A DNA stretch of 64,000 bases from Chloroflexota bacterium (GTDB lineage: Bacteria > Chloroflexota > Anaerolineae > Anaerolineales > Villigracilaceae). The notes beneath the pieces were generated by a model that did no database searches, was not told the origin of the DNA, and saw nothing but the letters and a program-made list of their open reading frames with translations. Of the stretch, positions 18,057 through 26,011 are shown one piece after another. The stretch is from NCBI GenBank assembly GCA_013112685.1, contig JABFGC010000002.1, positions 1,002,902-1,066,901 of the forward strand, written 5' to 3'. The first letter of the stretch is position 1. The number at the start of each line of letters is the position of its first letter. Position numbers and translations under genes: made by a program.

Positions 18057-19021
18057 ATGGGAACAGTGATTGCTGTAATCCTCGGCGTCGCTATTCTTGG
18101 AGGGGCGGTCTTGCTCGCAGTCGTCGGGGCGCGTTTTGCGCGCCGGGCGCAGGAGGACCAGGGCGACCCTGTACTTGCCCGCCTTGCGGAAGCGACACAG
18201 CGCGGCGAGAACGTCTCGTTGGAGGATATCGAACTTCAACAGCCGTTCATGGAGCGCGTGGTCATCCCGATCATTCGGAAAATCGGCGAGCTTTCCGTCC
18301 GCTTTACGCCCGAAAAACTGCTGCAGGAAACAGCCCTCAAACTGGAACTCGCCGGGAACCCGGGCAGAATTGACGCCGCCACATTCCTTGCCACCCGTTT
18401 CGTGGGCGCGGCGCTCTTCGGCGGTTTGCTGCTACTAATTGGGAATCTTCCAACCGTAGACTGGCTCCGGCGCGCGTGTTCCCGGTTTCCGGCATTTTTA
18501 CGGTGCTGGGCTTTTTCTTCCCGCAGTTGTGGCTCCAAAGCAGGATCAACCGCCGTCAGAACGAAGTCCGCAAAGCCATGCCGGACGCGCTCGACCTGTT
18601 GACCATCTGTGTGGAAGCGGGCTTGGGCTTCGACGCCGCCATGTCCAAGGTGAGCGAGAAATGGGAGAACGAACTCTCGATCCTGTTTGGGCGCGCCATC
18701 CGCGAAGTCCAGTTGGGGAAGACTCAACGGGAGGCTCTGCGCGACATGGCGGACCGGGTGGGTTTACCCGAACTGACGAGTTTTGTGGCGGCTGTCATCC
18801 AAAGCCAGATCCCGGGCGTGAGCCCGGCAAAGGTTCTCCGCATCCAGTCCGACCAGATGCGCATCCGGCGCCGCCAGCGCGCGGAGGAGGAAGCCCACAA
18901 AGCGCCGGTGAAAATGATCATTCCGATGGCGTTGTTGACCTTCCCGTCCATTTTGATCATCCTGATGGCGCCCGCCGGTTTTCAAATCGCCGCCGCGTTC
19001 GGTCCCTTCATCGGTCAGTAA
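18057..19021 (+). CDS. tadC: TadC-like inner-membrane pilus assembly protein, frameshifted in this sequence
   Basis: The frame from 18057 encodes an N-terminal membrane helix and a cytoplasmic stretch to about residue 140, then loses frame by -1 somewhere in 18440-18475. The downstream frame carries the strongly conserved T2SSF part (RKAMPDALDLLTICVEAGLG, LREALRDMADRVGLPEL-like region and a C-terminal helix pair) to 19021. Repaired length is about 320 residues, as expected. Unlike most breaks in this window it is a base loss rather than a gain. Last gene of the Tad operon. No Flp pilin or prepilin peptidase is seen nearby. Confidence 0.82.
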
Positions 19022-19065
19022 CCGATAAATAAAAATTCATCCCTGGCAAGTTTGCGAGGCAGATT

Positions 19066-19794
19066 TTGACGAATTTGCGATACGCAGCCTACCGTTCCAT
19101 TTGGGGTGCTCTCGATTTACTTTTTCCGCCTCTCTGCGGAGGATGCGGCAGGAGGGGCTCGCGCTGGTGCCGGGATTGCCAGCGGCGCGTCAAAGTTTTG
19201 GATGGAATCCTTTGTGATGTATGCGGACTCCCGCAGGATACACCGGGCGTCTGCGGTGCCTGCCGGGCGGAACGGCCGCGGTTTCACACTCTGCGGGCAT
19301 GGGCGGTCTTTGACGACCCTGTGCAGTCCGCCCTGCATAAATTGAAATACAGGCGCGACATGTCCATGGGGGACGCGCTGGCAAGCCACATGCTCCCGTT
19401 TGTGAAAAGCCTGGACTGGAAGATTGACCTTGCGATCCCAATTCCATTGAGCAGGCAGAGGATGAAGGAAAGGGGATATAATCAGGTTGCCATGATCGCA
19501 AACCCGCTTGCAATGGCATTGGGGCTGGATTATGCGCCGGGCGAACTGACCCGGCAGAAGGCAACGCGCTCGCAGGTTGGCTTGACAAAGGAGGAGCGCC
19601 GCCATAACGTGCACGCCGCTTTCAAGGCGGGCGACAGGGTGAAAGGCAGGACCGTCCTCATTTTCGACGATGTTTCCACAACCGGAGCGACCCTTTCCTC
19701 CGCCGCCGAAGCGCTGCGCTCGGCGGGCGCGGAAAAAATATATGCGTTGACAGTCGCGCGCGCATTGCCGCGTCATGGTTTGCGGCATGTGTAG
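19066..19794 (+). CDS. comF: ComF-family phosphoribosyltransferase-like protein
   Basis: 242 residues from a TTG at 19066. The N-terminal half has two zinc-ribbon-like Cys clusters (CGGCGRRGSRWCRDC and CDVCGLPQDTPGVCGAC). The C-terminal half is a type I phosphoribosyltransferase fold with the PRPP loop VLIFDDVSTTGATLSSA. ComFC proteins take part in natural transformation, possibly with ssDNA handling or PriA. Their enzymatic role is not settled. Placed next to Tad genes, which might also serve DNA uptake, though that link is only positional. Confidence 0.85.
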   Translation: MTNLRYAAYRSIWGALDLLFPPLCGGCGRRGSRWCRDCQRRVKVLDGILCDVCGLPQDTPGVCGACRAERPRFHTLRAWAVFDDPVQSALHKLKYRRDMSMGDALASHMLPFVKSLDWKIDLAIPIPLSRQRMKERGYNQVAMIANPLAMALGLDYAPGELTRQKATRSQVGLTKEERRHNVHAAFKAGDRVKGRTVLIFDDVSTTGATLSSAAEALRSAGAEKIYALTVARALPRHGLRHV

Positions 19795-19835
19795 TGCGTT
19801 TGTTGTGTTGTTTAACAATCTAATCGGAGGATACC

Positions 19836-20399
19836 ATGCCCAATAAAGTGGAAGTACAGACCCGTCAAATTCGCTTGACCGAAAGGATCGAAGAGTATGT
19901 TTCCAGGAAGGCAGGCAACCTGGATCACTACCTGCCCGCCATTGACGAAGCCCGCGTGGAACTGGCTCATCACAAAGCCGCGCGCGACGCCAACGACCGC
20001 AACGTGGCGCAGATCACCGTATTTGGCAAGGGATTTACCCTGCGTTCCGAAGAACGGGCGGACGAGGCGCTCGCCGCCTTCGACAAAGCCCTGGACAACA
20101 TGCAGCGCCAGATCGAGCGCTACAAAGGGAAGAAATATCACGGGCGCGGCGACGGGCGTTCCGCCGCCGAGGTGCTGGAGGATGTCATTGACGAAGAGAC
20201 CGGCGAACTCTCCCCCCTGTTTGCCAAGCGGAAGAAGTTTATCCTGTACCCGATGACGGAGGACGAAGCAATCGTACAGATGCGGAATTTGGGACACGAC
20301 AACTTCTTCATCTTTTACAACGCCGAGACGAGCAAGATCAATGTGCTTTATCGCCGGCGCAACGGCAGTTACGGTTTGATCGAGCCTGAACTTGGATAA
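19836..20399 (+). CDS. hpf: Ribosome hibernation-promoting factor, long form
   Basis: 187 residues, start behind a good CGGAGG. The N-terminal RaiA/HPF domain (about 1-100; IRLTERIEEYVSRKAGNLDHYL) binds the 30S decoding region. The C-terminal domain (about 125-187; KRKKFILYPMTEDEAIVQM, FFIFYNAETSKINVLYRRRNG) drives dimerisation of ribosomes into 100S particles. Length and two-domain plan match long HPF of Gram-positives and Chloroflexota. An intrinsic terminator follows directly, so it ends its transcript. Confidence 0.93.
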   Translation: MPNKVEVQTRQIRLTERIEEYVSRKAGNLDHYLPAIDEARVELAHHKAARDANDRNVAQITVFGKGFTLRSEERADEALAAFDKALDNMQRQIERYKGKKYHGRGDGRSAAEVLEDVIDEETGELSPLFAKRKKFILYPMTEDEAIVQMRNLGHDNFFIFYNAETSKINVLYRRRNGSYGLIEPELG

Positions 20400-20411
20400 G
20401 CGATGAAAACA

Positions 20412-20441
20412 AAAACGGGCTGATGAAGGTCAGCCCGTTTT
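20412..20441. terminator. Bidirectional intrinsic terminator after hpf and lgt
   Basis: AAAACGGGCTGA at 20412-20423 pairs perfectly with TCAGCCCGTTTT at 20430-20441 around a 6-base loop. It sits between the convergent hpf and lgt-like genes, with tracts suitable for both strands. Confidence 0.85.
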
Positions 20442-20472
20442 CTGTTGAAAGTTATGCAGACCTGACGGGTTT

Positions 20473-21204
20473 TCAAACCCTGTCGGGTCTTTTTGCAAAC
20501 CTCGCTTCGAGCAGGACAAAGGAGGCTGCCAGCACAACCCAGGCAATGACCTGCCCCTGATGCAGTCCGCTGAAGATTCGAGCCCCGTCTGCGCGAAAGG
20601 CTTGGATGAAAAGATGGGAGAGCGCCGTCAGCGAGGTGAAGAGGAGGAAGAAAACGCCCGGGCGCGGATTCGCTTTGAGAGACCACAGCAACCCAAAGGT
20701 CAGGAGGGAGGCGAGGGTTTCGTAAATCTGGGTCGGGTGGCGGGTCGCATTCCACAGATTGATTCCCCAGGGCAGGTCGGTCGGCAGCCCAAAGGCTGTC
20801 CCTGCAGCAAGGTGACTTAATCCCAGCCCGACGGCAATCACCGCGAAGAAGGACGTCAGGGCATCGAGGGTGTTCCACAGGAGAAGTCGTTTGCGCTGAC
20901 CATATACCATCGCCACGATGACGGCGGTGAAAACGGCTCCGGTTGTATCGAAGAGGTCGGGATTGATGGAGACGATGCCGAGCGGGCTTTTGGCGAAAGC
21001 GGATAGGTTTTGCAAAACGTAGGCGATGCGCCCGCCGAGGACGAATGCAATCAAGCCGTAGAACGTGAGGTTGTTGAGATCGTCGCGGCTGACGCCGTGA
21101 CGTTCAGCGCGGCGTTCTGCAAGGGTGAGACCGAGCCACGCGGCGATGACCAGCAAGATCATGTGGCGCGGCGGGGCGAACAGGTTTTGGAACAGGGCAA
21201 GCAT
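20473..21204 (-). CDS. lgt: Prolipoprotein diacylglyceryl transferase-like protein
   Basis: 243 residues with about seven membrane helices. Lgt signatures are visible: LGGRIAYVL (the conserved Arg of the GGRIGY motif), HPTQIYETLASL and GLHQGQVIAW near the C-terminus. The enzyme attaches diacylglycerol to the lipobox Cys of lipoprotein precursors. The family match is good, but the stretch is shorter than the 260-290 of typical Lgt and the canonical H-x-G-G-L loop is degenerate, so it may be a diverged homologue. It follows the thioredoxin-like gene after 1 bp, on the same strand. Confidence 0.75.
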   Translation of the reverse strand: MLALFQNLFAPPRHMILLVIAAWLGLTLAERRAERHGVSRDDLNNLTFYGLIAFVLGGRIAYVLQNLSAFAKSPLGIVSINPDLFDTTGAVFTAVIVAMVYGQRKRLLLWNTLDALTSFFAVIAVGLGLSHLAAGTAFGLPTDLPWGINLWNATRHPTQIYETLASLLTFGLLWSLKANPRPGVFFLLFTSLTALSHLFIQAFRADGARIFSGLHQGQVIAWVVLAASFVLLEARFAKRPDRV

Positions 21205-21205
21205 G

Positions 21206-21745
21206 TTATTTCAACGCCTCCTCGATGCGCGTGCGCAACAGGGCTTCGGACATTGGTCCGCCGATGACCACTTCGGTGATGATGCCGAGTCGGTTGATGA
21301 AAAAGGACGACGGCAGGGAGCGGATTTGGTAAGCGCGTGTGGCTTCCCCGCTTTTATCGAGCAGGATCGGGAAAGCGAGGCTGTATTCTTCGATAAACGC
21401 CGGAATCTCCGCCGGGTTATCCTGAATGGTGCTGTTGACCGCCAGCACGATGAAGCCCTGGTCTTTGTATTCCTCGTACAGTTTTTGAATGGCGGGCATT
21501 TCCTCGCGGCAGGGCGGGCACCAGGTCGCCCAGAAATTAACCAGCACGACGTTGCCCTGCAGGCTGGAGAGGGTGTAGGTCTCGCCCGACAGCGTTTCGA
21601 GGGTGAAATCGGGCGCGGTGAAACCAGCCTGCGGAGCGGAGGTTGCCTCGTTTGTGGCTGCGCCGGTATCCGCGGAGAGGGCGATCCACGCCGCGCCGGC
21701 GATGAGGACAAGCAGGTAGAGGATGATGCGTTGTAATTGATTCAT
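21206..21745 (-). CDS. TlpA/ResA-like membrane-anchored thioredoxin
   Basis: 179 residues. An N-terminal membrane anchor (LQRIILYLLVLIAGAAWIAL) precedes a TlpA-like thioredoxin fold facing outward. The active site is WATWCPPCREEMP, followed by YKDQGFIVLAVNST and the cis-Pro region LPSSFFINRLG. Such proteins reduce disulfides for cytochrome c maturation or other exported proteins. Encoded just upstream of the lgt-like gene in the same direction. Confidence 0.9.
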   Translation of the reverse strand: MNQLQRIILYLLVLIAGAAWIALSADTGAATNEATSAPQAGFTAPDFTLETLSGETYTLSSLQGNVVLVNFWATWCPPCREEMPAIQKLYEEYKDQGFIVLAVNSTIQDNPAEIPAFIEEYSLAFPILLDKSGEATRAYQIRSLPSSFFINRLGIITEVVIGGPMSEALLRTRIEEALK

Positions 21746-21828
21746 GATTTGGGTGATTCACATACGGCGGTTTGGAAGTAAAATAAGGTGACTGCATATC
21801 TGTTGGCTTTCTTCTCTCAAATCTTACT

Positions 21829-22596
21829 ATGTTTTTCACGGATTCGGTTTTCGTCGGCGTTGACCCAACCTCCTTCCACAAGTCCTTCACCTATGCGGCG
21901 CTGGACAGGGGATTGAATCTCGTCGCGCTCTCCGATGGCGAGCTGGACGAAGTGACCGCCTTTCTGGCGGGTCAGCAAGCCGCGATGGTGGCGGTCAATG
22001 CGCCTTCCGGTTTGAGCCGCGGGCTGGCGCGCGGCAAAAAGAGGGAAATGTTCAAGTCGCAAAAGACGCGCGCGGCGGGTTTTCGCCTGGCGGAGATCGA
22101 ACTGCGCGAACGGGGAATATCCGTTACGGGCACTCCATCCACCCCGGGGGCGTGCCCGGCATGGATGCAGAACGGATTTGCGTTGTATCGAAAACTCGAA
22201 AAGATGGGTTTCAAGAAATACCCCGCGGAGCGCGAGGCGTATCAGATCATGGAGACGCACCCGCACGCCTGTTATAGCGTCCTCGGCGGGGCATTGCCCA
22301 TGCCCAAGCCGTCGTTGGAGGGGAAACTCCAGCGCCAGTTGCTGCTCTACGAGTGCGGACTTCAAATCAAGGACCCGATGCGCTTCTTCGAGGAGATCAC
22401 CCGTCACAAAATGATCAAGGGAGTCTGGCCCCTCGAATTGCTGTACCAGCCCGAACAACTCGATGCGCTCGTGGCGGCGTACACTGCGTGGCTGGCGGCG
22501 CACAAACCCGACCAGACGGTTTTTGTCGGCGAGGCAAAGGAAGGCAGGATTCTCCTCCCCGCCAAAGACCTCAAGGAAAAATACTCGGGGCAGTAA
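21829..22596 (+). CDS. DUF429-family protein (RNase H-like fold)
   Basis: 255 residues. The opening [19 protein letters not shown] places an Asp on the first strand of an RNase H-like fold, and [19 protein letters not shown] and [14 protein letters not shown] fit the DUF429 pattern. Conserved acidic and basic residues suggest a nuclease-like or nucleotide-binding fold, but no function is established for the family. Divergent from tlpA/lgt and 53 bp before transketolase. Confidence 0.75.
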   Translation: MFFTDSVFVGVDPTSFHKSFTYAALDRGLNLVALSDGELDEVTAFLAGQQAAMVAVNAPSGLSRGLARGKKREMFKSQKTRAAGFRLAEIELRERGISVTGTPSTPGACPAWMQNGFALYRKLEKMGFKKYPAEREAYQIMETHPHACYSVLGGALPMPKPSLEGKLQRQLLLYECGLQIKDPMRFFEEITRHKMIKGVWPLELLYQPEQLDALVAAYTAWLAAHKPDQTVFVGEAKEGRILLPAKDLKEKYSGQ

Positions 22597-22649
22597 ACCC
22601 ATCCATTACCACTGGTACAATAGAAAAAATTTCATCACAGGAATACATC

Positions 22650-24635
22650 ATGAATTCCGACCTTCAAACAAAGGCAATCAATACTCTGCGGTTTTTATCC
22701 GCTGACGGCGTACAAAAAGCAAATTCCGGGCATCCCGGTCTGCCGATGGGCGCGGCGGCGATGGCTTACACGATTTGGACACGACACTTGCGGCACAACC
22801 CGCGCAACCCAAAATGGGCTGGACGCGACCGCTTCATCCTTTCGGGGGGGCATGGCTCCATGCTCCTGTATTCTTTGCTGCACCTGACGGGGTACGACCT
22901 GCCGCTCGAAGAACTGCAAAATTTTCGCCAATGGGGTGGCCGCACGCCTGGTCACCCCGAATACGGCTTGACCCCCGGCGTGGAAGTGACCACCGGCCCG
23001 CTGGGGCAGGGCTTTGCCAACGGCGTGGGCATGGCGATTGCCGCCGCGCACCTCGCCGCGATTTTCAACAAGCCCGGTCACGAACTGATTGACACCTTCA
23101 TCTATGCCATCGTCACCGACGGCGACCTGATGGAAGGCGTCGCTTCGGAGGCGGCGTCGCTGGCGGGACATCTTTCGCTTGGGCGTTTGATCTACCTCTA
23201 CGATGACAACAAAATTTCCATTGACGGTTCCACCGATCTCGCCTTCACCGAAGATCGCGCCAAACGCTTCGAGGCGTATGGCTGGCACGTCCAGCGTGTG
23301 GAGGACGGCAACGACGTGGAGGCGATTGACAAAGCCATCCAAGTCGCCAAAACCGACCCGCGCCCGTCCATCATTTTGTGCCGCACTACCATCGGGTTTG
23401 GTGCGCCGAACCGCCAGGGCACTGCCAAGGCGCACGGCGAACCGCTCGGCGACGAAGAACTGAATGCCGCAAAGGACAATCTTGGCTGGCAGAAGGAACC
23501 GCGCTTTTTCATCCCCGATGACGTGCTGGAGTTTTATTGCAAAGCGGTGGATCGCGGGCGCGAACTGGAAGCCGATTGGAAGTTGCGCCTCGAAGCCTAC
23601 ACCCGCCTCTTCCCGGACCTGGGGACTGAGTTGACCCGCCGTTTGAGCGGAATCCTCCCCGAAGGCTGGGACGCGGTCATCCCAACCTTCCCTGCGGATG
23701 CGAAAGGCATGGCGACCCGCGCCGCTTCGGGCAAGGTCATCAATGCGCTGGCGGCGAAACTGCCCGAACTCATCGGCGGCTCGGCGGGACCTGGCTCCAT
23801 CCAACAACACCAAAATCGAAGGTTCGCCCGCCTTCCAGAAAAATTCCCCCGAAGGGCGAAACTTCCACTTCGGCGTGCGCGAACATGCCATGGGTTCGAT
23901 CCTCAACGGTATGTCCGTCTTCGGCGGTGTGATTCCCTACGGCGGCACGTTCCTCGTCTTTGCCGATTACATGCGCGCGGCGGTTCGGCTTTCGGCGCTT
24001 TCGCATTACCCGACGATTTTCATTTTCACACACGACTCGGTTGGCTTGGGCGAAGACGGGCCCACGCACCAGCCCGTCGAGCATTTGATGTCTTTGCGGC
24101 TGATTCCCAATTTGGTGGTCATCCGTCCCGCCGACGCCAACGAGACCGCCCAGGCATGGAAGGTCGCCATCGCACGGCGCGACGGGTCCTACTGCGCCGC
24201 TGCTCACCCGCCAGGCTGTGCCAACATTTGAAGTAGGACAAGTTGCCAACTTGTCCTACTTGTCCCGCGGCGCGTATGTGTTGAAAGACTTCGGCAAGCC
24301 CGAAATCATCCTCATGGCGTCGGGTTCGGAGGTTAGCCTCATCCTCGAAGCGGCGCAAAAACTGGCGGAGGAAGGCATCGGTGTGCGCGTGGTGTCTTTC
24401 CCCAGTTGGGAATTGTTCGAGAAGCAGGATGAGGCATACCGCGAGTCCGTTTTGCCGAAAAGCCTCCAGCGGAGACTCGCCGTCGAAGCGGGAGCAACCC
24501 TCGGCTGGGAACGATACGCGGCTTCCGTCCTCGGCATTGACCGTTACGGCGCATCCGCTCCGTACAAAGTCATCTTCGAGAAACTCGGTCTCACGGTTGA
24601 GAATATTGTCGCCGAGGATAAAGGAGTTGTTCTAA
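22650..24635 (+). CDS. tkt: Transketolase, with three single-base frameshifts in this sequence
   Basis: Thiamine-diphosphate enzyme that moves two-carbon units in the pentose phosphate pathway. Start ATG at 22650. The N-terminal half is intact, with the ThDP motif [18 protein letters not shown] and [11 protein letters not shown]. Reading shifts +1 at 23786-23788 (GGGACC where GGACC restores [12 protein letters not shown]) and again at 24184-24186 (GGGTCC where GGTCC restores RRDGPTAPLL). It probably shifts once more at 24620-24624 (AAAGG), after which the frame ends EDKELF with TAA at 24633-24635, abutting the next ATG. The Pyr domain ([20 protein letters not shown]) and C-terminal domain are complete. 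Repaired length about 660 residues. First gene of a pentose phosphate operon. Confidence 0.88.
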
Positions 24636-25019
24636 ATGAAATACACATTTACCCGTTTACTTGTCGAAAATTTCAAGGAGTGTTTTCGTTTCTACCGCGA
24701 TGTGATGGGATTTCAGCCGGGCTTTGGCACAGAGGATGATACGTATGCCGATTTTGTCGTAGGGGAAACGAACATTTCCCTTTTCGATAAAAATGAAATG
24801 AGCCAGAACCTCGGTACGTTGGATAAACCCGCGCGCGCTGATTCGCAGGATCACATCTGCCTGGTTTTTGGCGTCGAAAATGTGGATGAATTTTGCAGGA
24901 CGCTGACGGCGAAAGGCGTGCTCCTCGTTGCGCAGCCCACGAATCACCCGGATTGGGGCGTTCGCACGGCGCATTTCCGCGACCCCGATGGGAATTTAAT
25001 CGAAGTAAACCAGAGCTGA
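24636..25019 (+). CDS. VOC-superfamily (glyoxalase/dioxygenase-like) protein
   Basis: 127 residues, ATG directly after the inferred tkt stop (TAAATG), with AAAGGAGTT as ribosome site. Two beta-alpha-beta-beta-beta modules are seen: residues 1-60 ([21 protein letters not shown]) and 70-127 ([31 protein letters not shown]). The final Glu of NLIEV is the usual metal ligand. Members include glyoxalase I, dioxygenases and resistance proteins. The substrate cannot be assigned. Its place in the pentose-phosphate run hints at a housekeeping detoxifying role. Confidence 0.85.
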   Translation: MKYTFTRLLVENFKECFRFYRDVMGFQPGFGTEDDTYADFVVGETNISLFDKNEMSQNLGTLDKPARADSQDHICLVFGVENVDEFCRTLTAKGVLLVAQPTNHPDWGVRTAHFRDPDGNLIEVNQS

Positions 25020-25029
25020 GTTCATGACC

Positions 25030-25487
25030 ATGAAAATAGCAGTCGGATGTGACCATGCGGGTTTTCCGCTGAAGGAAGTTGTCATTGAAGCGGCAAAAGC
25101 CGCCGGGCATGAGGTGATTGACGTCGGCACGTTCAGCGCGGAGCCGGTGGATTTTCCCGATTTCACGAAAAAAGTCGGCGAAAAAATCCAGAGCGGCGAA
25201 GCCGAGCGCGGGATTCTGGTCTGCGGTTCGGGCATTGGCGCGTGCATTGCCGCCAACAAAATGAAAGGCGTGTACGCCTCGATTGCCCACGATACTTACT
25301 CCGCCGCGCAGGGCGTAATGCACGACGCGATGAACGTGCTCTGCCTCGGTGGGCGCGTGATCGACCCGAACTTGTGAGGTCGCTTGTCCCCGCGTTTTTG
25401 AACGCCCGCTATCTCGGCGAAGACGAAGGCGGGGAGCGGCTGGCGCGCCGGGTGGAAAAGATTAGAAAGATGGAAGAGAACGGTTAA
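25030..25487 (+). CDS. rpiB: Ribose-5-phosphate isomerase B, frameshifted near its C-terminus in this sequence
   Basis: Interconverts ribose-5-phosphate and ribulose-5-phosphate. The start [12 protein letters not shown] (25030; an ATG two codons earlier is also possible) and the catalytic Cys motif [16 protein letters not shown] are typical. The frame stops at 25377 after GGRVIDPNL, but a base loss at about 25365-25371 (CCCGAAC where CCCGGAAC is expected) explains this. The next frame continues [20 protein letters not shown] to a stop at 25487, exactly the family's C-terminus. Repaired length about 153 residues, normal for RpiB. Part of the tkt operon. Confidence 0.87.
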
Positions 25488-25488
25488 G

Positions 25489-25547
25489 TGGTTTTAAAAG
25501 TTGGAAGGTTGACAAGTTAAAAGATTGAATGATTGGAAGGTTTGAGA
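25489..25547 (+). repeat. Purine-word repeat arm before the four-helix-bundle gene
   Basis: A run of degenerate words (AAGTTGGAAGGTTGACAAG, GATTGGAAGGTTTGAG) on the plus strand. The pyrimidine-rich complement type lies at 25961-25997 on the other side of the gene (CCAACCTTCCAACC), so the two could pair as inverted arms around it. Confidence 0.5.
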
Positions 25548-25958
25548 ATGCCGACGATTAGCCGATTTGAAGAAATTGAAGCATGGCAGACCGCCCGTGA
25601 ACTCACCAAAATGATCTATTCCGTCACGGAGGAGGGAAAGATTTCAAAGGATTTTGGCTTGAAGGATCAACTCCGCAGGGCGGCTGTTTCCGTGATGAGC
25701 AATATCGCCGAGGGGTTTGAAAGCACAACACAGCCTGCTTTTATCCGTTATCTTGGAATCGCCAAAGCGTCGGCTGGGGAAGCCCGTTCCCAACTCTATG
25801 TCGCGCGTGACGTTGGATATCTGACTGAACAGCAATTTTTGACCATGTCGCAAATTACAGAAAAGGTTTCGCGCCAATTGTCCCGTTTCATCTCTTACCT
25901 CGAAACGCATCCCCAATCCCAACGAACGCGAGAAGAATCAGCCGAATACGAAGTCTAA
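25548..25958 (+). CDS. Four-helix-bundle protein (S23 / 23S rRNA intervening-sequence family)
   Basis: 136 residues from the ATG at 25548. The pattern is the family's: FEEIEAWQTARELTKMIYSV, KDQLRRAAVSVMSNIAEGFE, FIRYLGIAKASAGEARSQLYVARD and a C-terminal helix. These small proteins fold as a four-helix bundle. They were named from insertions in 23S rRNA genes but mostly occur as free genes of unknown function, and are frequent in accessory or mobile contexts. Here it splits an otherwise metabolic operon and is bracketed by inverted repeat arms. Confidence 0.88.
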   Translation: MPTISRFEEIEAWQTARELTKMIYSVTEEGKISKDFGLKDQLRRAAVSVMSNIAEGFESTTQPAFIRYLGIAKASAGEARSQLYVARDVGYLTEQQFLTMSQITEKVSRQLSRFISYLETHPQSQRTREESAEYEV

Positions 25959-25960
25959 CT

Positions 25961-25997
25961 TTCCAACCTTCCAACCTCCTAACCTTCGAACTCTTAA
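25961..25997 (+). repeat. Pyrimidine-word repeat arm after the four-helix-bundle gene
   Basis: CTTTCCAACCTTCCAACCTCCTAACC and following words are the approximate reverse complement of the arm at 25489-25547. Both belong to the same vocabulary as the other intergenic palindromes in this window. Confidence 0.5.
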
Positions 25998-26011
25998 AAC
26001 GGAAACCTACA

